Assembly (NCBI GenBank): GCA_963699495.1
Contig: CAVOUB010000003.1
Coordinates: 124,001 to 188,000, forward strand
Origin: JAIBJN01 sp963699495
Lineage (GTDB): Bacteria; Actinomycetota; Thermoleophilia; Gaiellales; Gaiellaceae
Direction of reading: 5' to 3'
DNA: 64,000 bases
Below are positions 16,133-23,148 of this stretch, piece by piece; the first letter of the stretch is position 1; the number at the start of each line of letters is the position of its first letter. The notes beneath the pieces were generated by a model. The model had not been told where the DNA came from and made no database searches. It saw nothing but the letters and a program-made list of their open reading frames with translations. Both the position numbers and the translations under genes were made by a program.

Positions 16133-19093
16133 TTGGCAGACGTGTTCATCTCGTATTCGCGCGCGGACGGCGCCTTCGTTCGCGAGCTGCACGCATTCCT
16201 GACCGGCCGCGGCAAGGACGTCTGGGTCGACTGGGAGGACATCCCGCCCGCCTCTCAGTGGGAGGAGGACATCGACGACAGCATCGACGCGGCCGAGAGC
16301 TTCGTCTTCGTCATCAGCCGTAACTCGCTCGCGTCGCAGTACTCCCTGGATGAGCTTCGCCATGCGGGAGAGCGCGGCAAGCGGATCGTGCCGATCGCCT
16401 GCGACGGCGCCGACCCGGCGCAGGCGCCCGAGGCCCTCCGCCAGCTCAACTGGGTCTGGTGCCGCACCGACGACGAGCGTCCGGCGGCTTTCGCGAAGGT
16501 CCTCGACGCGCTCGACACCGACCTTGCCTGGGCAGAGGTGCATACGCGGCTGCTCGTTCGCGCGGTGGAGTGGGACGAGCGGCGCGACTCGAGCCTGCTC
16601 CTGCGCGGCCGCGATCTCGAGGACGCGCTCCAGCAGCTCACCGCGAACGCGGGAAAGGAGCCGGTTCCGACGGAGCTCCAGCGGGAGTACCTGTTCGCGA
16701 GCCGGCGTGCGTCGACGAGGCGGCAGCGCATCATCCTCGGAAGCGTCTCGCTCGCGCTCGTCGTGTCCGTGTCGCTCGGCATCGTCGCGCTTCTGCAGCG
16801 CAACCTGGCGAACGAACGCGCAGAGATCGCGCGCTCGCAGGCGTTCGCAGCGCAGGCCTCGGAGGCGCTCGATTCGGCTCCAGACGCCGCGCTCGCCGAC
16901 GCGGTCAGCGCAATGGAAACGCACCGGACTCCCGAGGCGAGGAGCGCGCTTCGGCGGGCGCTCCTCGCCAACCCGGTCGCCTACGTCATCGGCTCCGACG
17001 CGAAGGCGAACTCCGGCGCGCGCTTCGACGCCCTCGACTTCAGCGACGACGGGGGCCACCTTGTCGGGCTCACTCCGGACGACGTGCTCCACGTCTGGCG
17101 GAGCGACACGGGCCGCGCGGCGGCGGCTGCCACGAGAGCCACGATGTTCGCGCAGCACGGCCGGCTCCTGGTCGCGGGGCGGAGCCGCGAGGCTCGCGTC
17201 CTCGACCTCCGCACGGGCGCCGTGCTCCACACGCTGCCCGCGCCGCGCGGCCGGCGCGTGATCGGCGTCGGCTTCTCGCGCGGAGTCCCACGTGCGGCGG
17301 TCGCCGTCCGCCGCGCTGTCCTGCTCGAGGAGGTGCCGGCCGGCGACGCGGTCTCCCTCGAGATGCGCCCTCAGCCCGGCACGCATGCCCTCTTCAGTGC
17401 CGAGGGCAACCGCGTCGTCACGTTCTCCGACGGCACGCAGGCGCGAGTCTGGGACGCCGGCTCGGGACGCCTGCTCACGAGGCTGCCGGTCGTGGATACC
17501 GCTGCGATCAGTCCCGACGGGCGGTTTGTCGCGACGATCGACGGCAACGCGGACGCGACTCTCTGGAGCGTCGGAGAGCGCGCGCGGGTGGCCGACCTAG
17601 GTCGTGCCGGCGGCGTGGTCTTCAGCTCCGACGGCAGGCTCGTGCTAGCCGTCGGCGACGACGGCGGCGCCGGCGTCTGGCGGTCGGCGACCGGCAGGCA
17701 GATCGCCGCCTTCCCAGGTTTCGGCAGCCTTAGTGCCGGGATGGGCGGTGGACCGGTGTACACGGAGTTCTCGCCCGGCGCGGCCTTCAGCCACGACGGC
17801 AGACTCGTTGCACTTGCGAACGCCGACGGCAACGTCCGGATCTGGGACGTCGCAGCACGCAAGCAGGTCGGGGCCGTCGGCACGGGCTGGACGAACGCGC
17901 TGGCCTTCGCGCCTGCGGGAGGCATGCTCGCGGCGATGGCGTGGAACGGGGAGGTCGTGGTCGCGCGGTCGCCCACGAGCGTGCCGCTCCGCACGGGCTT
18001 CCGGCCGAACAGCTGTGTTCCCGACTTCGACCCGCTTCTGACCAGCGACGGGACGCACGTGCTCGCCCGTGCCGCCGGGGGCGCAGGAGTCTGGACCGTC
18101 GGCGGGAGCCGCGTCGCGACGCTGACTCCACCCGGGCGGCCGGCGGCGAACCGACGGAACGTCGGGTGGGCGGCCCTCAGCGGCGACGGGAAGACCGTCG
18201 CCGCGGCGAGCTCCCCGAACGGGTGTGTCCGATACCGCAACGAGACGTACGGCTCCGCCGTGTGGCGGCTGGACCGGCGCGCTCCGTTGCGCGAGCTGCG
18301 TTCCGGAGGCTCGCTCACGCTCGACGCGAACGGCCGGCTGGTGGCCGTCGGGGGAGACGTGTGGCGAACGACCGGCGGCGAACGGCTGCCCGGGCTGGGG
18401 GAGGTGCTCGCGCTCAACCCGGGTGGGACCGTTGCGCTCGCCATTCGCGGCGGAAGCCTCGAGGTGGTGGAAACGGTCTCCGGCAAGACGGTGGCAGTGC
18501 TTCGCGACGCGGGGCCGCTCGTCCAGGACGCGCGCGACCTCGTTCCACCTGACGCGTCGTTCAGCCCGGACGGACGGCGCCTGCTCACGAGCTGGCGCTC
18601 GAACGCCCGCCTGTGGGACGCGACGACCGGCGAGCCGATCGCCTTCCTCGGGCGCCCGGGCGAAGAGATTGACGGGTTCGCCTTCGGCGACGGCGGACGG
18701 CTCGCGCTCGCGACGTTCTCCAACCGGGCGGCGGTGTTCTCTGCAGCCGACGGGACGCTCCTGTCGTCCGTCGCCGGCTCGTTCGACGGCGGCTCGGTCT
18801 CCTCGAACGGCGCGCTCGCGGCCGCGCCGGGAGCCGACGGCGCCGTCGACATCGTGGACTTCGCCACGGGCACCCGCGCCACACTCCAGACGGACACCGC
18901 CGTTCTCCTCACCAGCGTCTCCTTCGGGCCGACCGCCGACGTGATCGTGACGCGGGACGCGGAGGGCGACGTCCACGTCGTGCGGTGCGAGATCTGCGCC
19001 TCGGAAGATGACCTGTTGGCGCTCGCGCGCTCCCGGCTGGCGGTGCTGTCGCGGATCGAGGCGAAGCGTCCGCAGATCATGGGGGACGCGTAG
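16133..19093 (+). CDS. TIR domain - transmembrane - WD40 beta-propeller protein
   Basis: The 986-residue protein starts at TTG 16133. Residues 1-135 form a TIR/TIR_2 domain (DVFISYSRADGAFVREL; VDWEDIPPASQWEEDI; SQYSLDELRHA), with E74 at the place of the NADase glutamate of active TIR domains. Then comes a linker with the LLRGRDLEDA motif seen in STAND-like WD40 proteins, a basic stretch, and one membrane helix at about 200-221. A helical segment and a WD40-like propeller occupy about 280-975. The positive-inside rule puts TIR in the cytosol and the propeller outside. No NTPase or HTH is present. Bacterial TIR domains can hydrolyse NAD in phage defence or bind peptides, so a sensor-effector role is inferred, not shown. 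The gene stands alone on its own promoter. Confidence 0.85.
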   Translation: MADVFISYSRADGAFVRELHAFLTGRGKDVWVDWEDIPPASQWEEDIDDSIDAAESFVFVISRNSLASQYSLDELRHAGERGKRIVPIACDGADPAQAPEALRQLNWVWCRTDDERPAAFAKVLDALDTDLAWAEVHTRLLVRAVEWDERRDSSLLLRGRDLEDALQQLTANAGKEPVPTELQREYLFASRRASTRRQRIILGSVSLALVVSVSLGIVALLQRNLANERAEIARSQAFAAQASEALDSAPDAALADAVSAMETHRTPEARSALRRALLANPVAYVIGSDAKANSGARFDALDFSDDGGHLVGLTPDDVLHVWRSDTGRAAAAATRATMFAQHGRLLVAGRSREARVLDLRTGAVLHTLPAPRGRRVIGVGFSRGVPRAAVAVRRAVLLEEVPAGDAVSLEMRPQPGTHALFSAEGNRVVTFSDGTQARVWDAGSGRLLTRLPVVDTAAISPDGRFVATIDGNADATLWSVGERARVADLGRAGGVVFSSDGRLVLAVGDDGGAGVWRSATGRQIAAFPGFGSLSAGMGGGPVYTEFSPGAAFSHDGRLVALANADGNVRIWDVAARKQVGAVGTGWTNALAFAPAGGMLAAMAWNGEVVVARSPTSVPLRTGFRPNSCVPDFDPLLTSDGTHVLARAAGGAGVWTVGGSRVATLTPPGRPAANRRNVGWAALSGDGKTVAAASSPNGCVRYRNETYGSAVWRLDRRAPLRELRSGGSLTLDANGRLVAVGGDVWRTTGGERLPGLGEVLALNPGGTVALAIRGGSLEVVETVSGKTVAVLRDAGPLVQDARDLVPPDASFSPDGRRLLTSWRSNARLWDATTGEPIAFLGRPGEEIDGFAFGDGGRLALATFSNRAAVFSAADGTLLSSVAGSFDGGSVSSNGALAAAPGADGAVDIVDFATGTRATLQTDTAVLLTSVSFGPTADVIVTRDAEGDVHVVRCEICASEDDLLALARSRLAVLSRIEAKRPQIMGDA

Positions 19094-19139
19094 CGCAAGC
19101 GCTGCCCGGGGCCAAGACCCGCTACCACCAGGCCGGCTC

Positions 19140-19315
19140 GGTCGCTATCCTCAGCGGGGCGGCGCGCGACTCGGCCGCAGGTCGTGTGTCGCCGGGATGC
19201 AGCTCTTGCTGCGTTCCCCAGGGTGAGCGGGCCTCCCTAGGCCAAGGGGGTACGGCCCGCTTACCCCTTCCTCTCCCGAGGAAGGAAAACGCGGGGCAGG
19301 GGCCAAGGACCCCGC
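19140..19315 (+). promoter_or_regulatory. Folded 5' leader (candidate regulatory RNA) before the lytic transglycosylase gene
   Basis: Four hairpins sit in series. They are GCAGC-TCTT-GCTGC (about 19200-19213) and a 13-bp stem GGGTGAGCGGGCC (19221-19233) with 19254-19266, fully paired if one G-U is allowed. Then come CCTTCCTC/GAGGAAGG (19266-19285) and GCGGGG/CCCCGC (19291-19296 with 19310-19315). The last stem ends directly at the ATG and holds the AAGGA Shine-Dalgarno sequence (19305-19309) in its loop. No Rfam family is recognised with certainty. Confidence 0.5.
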
Positions 19316-20230
19316 ATGCGAACCGGAAGGTACGTCGCGTTCGCATCCGTCCTGGCCGCCCTCGTCGCGGCGGCGCCCGCACCTGCGGTCCTGGCGCCGC
19401 ACGTCGCCGGAGCCCAGGTCGCGTTGCGGGCCCACGGTCTCTACCGCGGGCCGATCGACGGCATCCTCGGTCCCCAGACCGCCCGGGCCGTGCGGGCGTT
19501 CCAGCGCCGCCAGGGGCTCCAGGTCGACGGCGTCACCGGGCCGCGGACCCGCGCCGAGCTCGGGAAGCTCGGCCGGCCGCTCTTCGGGCGTCGCCTGATG
19601 CGGCGCGGGATGGTCGGCTGGGACGTCTCCGTCCTGCAGTTCCTGCTTTCGCGGCGCGGCGTCCAGGCCGGGGGGATCGACGGGGTCTACGGGCGGAACA
19701 CGCAGGTGGCGGTGCGCCGCTTCCAGGATCGAGCCGGCCTCGCGGCGGACGGAATGGTCGGACCGGCCACCACGCGGGCCCTCACGGGCAAGGTGGCCGC
19801 ACGGAAGCGGGGATCGCCGGCTCGGGCCGCCGGCGCGAGCCGAGACGAGGTGCGGACGATGCTCGGGTACTGGGCGCGCTACTACGGCGTCAGCCCGAGC
19901 CTCGTGCGCGCCCTCGCCTGGATGGAGTCGGGGTTCCACTGGAACGCGGTCTCGGCGACCGGGGCTTGGGGGGTGATGCAGGTGATGCCCGCGACGTGGC
20001 GCTTCGTCGAGGACGTGCTCACGGGCCGCCAGTTCGCGCGCACCGCGACGGGGAACATCCGCGTCGGCGTCGTGTTCCTCCGCCATCTCCTGCGGGAGTT
20101 CAACTGGGACAAGCGGCTCGCGCTCGCCGCGTACTACCAGGGGCTTCGGAGCGTGCGGCGGCACGGGCTCCTTCGCGATACGCGCGTCTACGTGCGCACG
20201 ATCCTCCAACTTCAGCGGCGGTTCTCCTGA
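19316..20230 (+). CDS. Secreted lytic transglycosylase with two peptidoglycan-binding domains
   Basis: The 304-residue protein has a signal peptide (about 1-27) and two PG_binding_1 domains (about 30-80, GLYRGPIDGILGPQTARAV; about 97-150, GGIDGVYGRNTQVAVRRF). A C-terminal SLT domain (about 175-300) carries the catalytic Glu in ALAWMESGFHWNAVS, then GAWGVMQVMPATW. It should cleave the MurNAc-GlcNAc bond in peptidoglycan during wall remodelling. The start ATG 19316 follows AAGGA by six bases. A long folded leader suggests control at the RNA level, as is known for wall hydrolases of other actinobacteria. Confidence 0.9.
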   Translation: MRTGRYVAFASVLAALVAAAPAPAVLAPHVAGAQVALRAHGLYRGPIDGILGPQTARAVRAFQRRQGLQVDGVTGPRTRAELGKLGRPLFGRRLMRRGMVGWDVSVLQFLLSRRGVQAGGIDGVYGRNTQVAVRRFQDRAGLAADGMVGPATTRALTGKVAARKRGSPARAAGASRDEVRTMLGYWARYYGVSPSLVRALAWMESGFHWNAVSATGAWGVMQVMPATWRFVEDVLTGRQFARTATGNIRVGVVFLRHLLREFNWDKRLALAAYYQGLRSVRRHGLLRDTRVYVRTILQLQRRFS

Positions 20231-20291
20231 TCGGCAAGTCCCCCAGGACGAGGGATCGTGACGATCGGCGCATCAGCCGATACCTGTGTCC

Positions 20292-20706
20292 ATGCGCGTT
20301 CGCGTCCTCGTCCTGGGACTCGCATTCTTCGGCTTCGCCGTCGCGCTCGCCGTGCAGCCCTACGTCGCGTCGGGCCACAACCCCAACCTGAAGAAGCCGT
20401 GCACGGTCGTCGGCACCTCGGGCCCGGACCTCCTGCAGGGGACGGCAGGCGCCGACGTGATCTGCGGCCTGGCCGGGAACGACACGATCGGCGGGAACTC
20501 CGGGAACGACATCATCCGCGCCGGCCCGGGCAACGACCGCATCCAGGGGGACAGCGGCATGGACGTCCTCCAGGGCGGCGACGGCGCCGACTGGATCTGG
20601 GCCCGCGACGGAACGCACGATCACGTGAACGGCGGCCGCGGATACGACCGCTACCGCTACGACCAGTCGATCGACCGCCTGCGTCAACGTCGAAGCCAAG
20701 ATGTAG
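20292..20706 (+). CDS. Small secreted RTX-like (calcium-binding repeat) protein, one frameshift near the end
   Basis: A signal peptide (about 1-28) is followed by a Cys-containing start (KKPCTVVGTSGPD). Five or so GGxGxDxI-type repeats follow (VICGLAGNDTIGGNSGND and on), which fold into a calcium-binding beta roll. In the literal frame the end runs past the proC promoter. Dropping one base near 20684 gives a compact end (...DRLRNVEAKM) with a stop at 20704-20706, which is typical of this family. An in-frame GTG at 20286 is an alternative start. The role is unknown, probably wall- or matrix-associated. Confidence 0.7.
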
Positions 20707-20721
20707 CCGCCTGCTGCGCGG

Positions 20722-20727
20722 TAGGGT
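20722..20727 (+). promoter_or_regulatory. -10 box for proC, leaderless arrangement
   Basis: TAGGGT ends nine bases before the proC ATG and no Shine-Dalgarno sequence is present. Confidence 0.4.
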
Positions 20728-20736
20728 TCGCAGGCG

Positions 20737-21556
20737 ATGGCTGAGGCTGGACGAACGCTGGCCGTGCTCGGAGCCGGGAAGGCCGGCGAGGCGCTCATCT
20801 CCGGCGTGATCTCCTCGGGCTGGCGGGAGCCGGGCGAGATCGTCGCCACGGCGCGCCACCAGGAGCGCCTCCAGGACCTTTCCGAGCGCTACGGGATCCG
20901 GACGACGCTCGACAACGCCGAGGCGGTGGAGCGCGCCGGCATCGTCGTCATCGGCGTGAAGCCGCAGGACATCGAGGGCCTCCTCGGGGAGATCGGCGGC
21001 GCCGTCACCTCCGAGCAGACGATCATCTCCATCGCCGCTGCGATCCCGACCGCCCTGATCGAGAAGCACCTTCGCGACGGCGTCCCGGTCGTCCGGGCCA
21101 TGCCGAACACGCCCATGACCGTCCACGAGGGCATGGCCGGCATCTGTGCCGGGGCCCACGCCGGCGAGGAGCACCTTGCTCGGGCGGAGGAGGTGCTCTC
21201 GAGCGTCGGTCGCGCGGTGCGCGTCGACGAGCCGTACATGGACGCCGATCACGGCGGTCTCCGGCTCGGGGCCCGCCTACTTCGCGCTCCTCGCGGAGTC
21301 GATGATCGAGGCCGGGATCCTCCTCGGTCTCTCGCGCGAGATCTCCACCGACCTCGTCGTCCAGACCATGCTCGGCACGGCCAAGCTGCTTCGCGACGAG
21401 CGCATGCACCCGGTCGAGCTTCGCGAGGCCGTCACCTCTCCGGGCGGAACGACCATCGCGGCCATCCGCGAGCTCGAGCAGGCCGGGGTGCGCGCCGCAT
21501 TCCTCAACGCCATCCAGGCGGCGATGCAGCGCTCGAAGGAGCTGGCGAAAGGCTAG
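20737..21556 (+). pseudogene. proC: Pyrroline-5-carboxylate reductase, one frameshift
   Basis: ProC makes proline from P5C with NAD(P)H. The N-terminal Rossmann part (LAVLGAGKAGEALISG, IVVIGVKPQDI, VVRAMPNTPM) is in one frame. The dimerisation part (VSGSGPAYFALLAESM, then AVTSPGGTTIAAI) is in the next. One extra base near 21247 (GAC GCC G ATC ACG) separates them. Removing it restores YMDAITAVSGSG, the expected junction, and a protein of about 272 residues. I think the native gene is intact and the base is an assembly error. The end overlaps the convergent hutF-like gene by three bases. Confidence 0.88.
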
Positions 21557-22568
21557 TTCCGGAAGACGTCGGCGCCGCAGCCGTGCACGAGCGCCGCGGG
21601 CACGTCGTCTGGCCGCGACGCCGCGCGAGGGACGGATGGTCGAGGTCGACCTCGACGCCGGGCCACTCGTCGAGCCCGAGCGCCCGCGCGCCGCCCGCCG
21701 AGCCGATCTCCAGCAGCTGCTCGACCGGGATGACGTTGCGGCGCAGCTCCTGCCGGCGCGCGGTGCCCTCGAGCTCGCGCAGCTCCTCGAGCGGGTCGAT
21801 CCTGACGTTCGAGTCGGAGCCGATGGAGAGCGGGATGCCCGCGCTCGAGGAGGCCGGCGAGCGGCGGGAAGCCGTCGCCGAGGTTGGCCTCGGTCGTGGG
21901 GCAGAGGCAAACGCCGGCGCCGTGCTCGGCAAGGAGGTCGAGCTCGTCCTCGTCGGCATGTGTGGCGTGCACGACCGTCGTGCGCGGCCCGAGGCAGCCC
22001 GTGGCGGCGAGCAGCTCGATGGGTCGGAGCCCGTGCTCGGCAAGGCACTCCTCGATCTCCCGCGGCTGCTCGTCGGCGTGGACGTGGAGGACGAGGCCGT
22101 CGCGCTCGGCGTAGCGCGCCGATCTCCTCGAGCCAGTCGCGGGGGCAGGCGCGGACGGAGTGGGGGGCGAGGCCGACACGGGCACCGCCGGCCCCGAGCG
22201 CCTCCACCTGCCGGAGGTAGTCGGCGACGGACTCCTGCCGGAACCGGTCGAGCCCTCCGCGGCCGTAGGCGGCGAGGAGGAGGACGAGCTCGACGCCGGC
22301 CTCCCGCGCGGCTTCGACGGCCGCCTGGGCCTCGGCGAAGCCGACGTAATGGAACTCGCCGACGGCCGTGTAGCCGGCCGCGTGCATCTCCCGGTACGTC
22401 GTCCGCGTAGTCCTTCCGGACCTGTCCAGGGGTCAGACCCCGGGCCACGTCCAACATGGACTCCCGCCAGGCCCAGAAGTCCCCGCCTTCCACCTTGCCG
22501 CGCAGCGATCGCTGGAACGCGTGGCTGTGCGCGTTGACGAATCCGGGGAGCGCCGGGCGAGAGGACAT
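21553..22568 (-). pseudogene. hutF: Formimidoylglutamate deiminase / amidohydrolase (HutF-like), five single-base insertions
   Basis: The pieces in order match a HutF-type amidohydrolase of histidine breakdown. They are the metal motif LPGFVNAHSHAFQRSL, FWAWRES, GYTAVGEFHYV, APHSVRA, VLHVHADEQPREIEECL, VVHATHADEDELDLL, CPTTEANLGDG and IGSDSNVR. Frame changes lie near 22397, 22120, 21838, 21623 and 21613 and all can be explained as one extra base each. No internal stop or lost motif is seen otherwise. The N-terminus is short, since most HutF have about 50 residues before the HxH motif. No other hut gene is in the window. Either a freshly broken gene or a local sequence-quality problem. Confidence 0.75.
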
Positions 22569-22579
22569 CGCGGCGACGT

Positions 22580-22585
22580 TACCAT
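22580..22585 (+). promoter_or_regulatory. -10 box for the pgsA-like gene, leaderless arrangement
   Basis: TACCAT ends 11 bases before the ATG at 22597 in the 28-bp divergent gap, with no Shine-Dalgarno sequence. The -35 region would lie inside the start of the hutF-like gene. Confidence 0.35.
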
Positions 22586-22596
22586 TCGGTCCGAGA

Positions 22597-23148
22597 ATGG
22601 CCACACGCGTGGTTCCCGCACCGCTCGCACAGCTGCCGAACGCGCTCACGGTCCTGCGCCTCGTCGCCATCCCGGTCTTCGTCGTCCTGCTGCTCCGGAC
22701 AGACGGCGAAGGGAGCTACGCGCTTGCGGCGCTCTTCGCCGCCGCGGCGTTCACGGATCAGGTCGACGGGTTCCTCGCACGCCGCTGGCGCGTCGAGTCC
22801 GAGTTCGGCAAGTTCGCCGACCCGCTCGCCGACCGGCTGATGATCGACGCCGCGGTTCTGCTCCTCTGCCTGGACGACCGTCTTCCGTGGCTCGCGCTCG
22901 CAATCGTGCTCGCCCGCGACGCCCTGCTCATCGCCGGCTACCGGGTCGTGAAGGATCGTGGCTACGAGTTCTCCGTCTCCATGCTCGGCAAGGCCGCCAC
23001 GTGGGTGCTCTACGCGGCCATCACGGGCGTGATCGCTTCGGACAAGGGCACCGAGTGGCCGCTCTGGCTCTTCTGGATCGGCGTCGGGCTGGCGGTCCTG
23101 GCCGCCGTGTTCTACGTCGCGGGCGCCCTGAGGGCGGTGGAGTCGTGA
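22597..23148 (+). CDS. pgsA: CDP-alcohol phosphatidyltransferase (PgsA-like)
   Basis: The 183-residue membrane protein has about five spans. The family signature DQVDGFLARRWRVES plus GKFADPLADRL (D-x2-D-G-x2-A-R...G-x3-D-x3-D) is near residues 52-80 and binds the metals and CDP-diacylglycerol. It most likely makes phosphatidylglycerophosphate from the CdsA product, although a phosphatidylinositol or cardiolipin synthase role is possible. The first Asp of the signature is kept. The TGA overlaps the GTG of the next gene. Confidence 0.85.
   Translation: MATRVVPAPLAQLPNALTVLRLVAIPVFVVLLLRTDGEGSYALAALFAAAAFTDQVDGFLARRWRVESEFGKFADPLADRLMIDAAVLLLCLDDRLPWLALAIVLARDALLIAGYRVVKDRGYEFSVSMLGKAATWVLYAAITGVIASDKGTEWPLWLFWIGVGLAVLAAVFYVAGALRAVES

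Noticed and set aside
19140..19315. SRP (4.5S) RNA or ydaO c-di-AMP riboswitch
   Set aside because: A short stretch resembles the 3' part of 4.5S RNA and GGGTGAG resembles ydaO. The SRP core (GGAAGGAAGCAGCC) and the ydaO 3' core (CCGACAGCTAACC-like) are missing on both strands.
20737..22410. 557-residue frame running from proC into the hutF-like region
   Set aside because: After base 21247 the residues stop matching ProC. It is readthrough caused by the frameshift.
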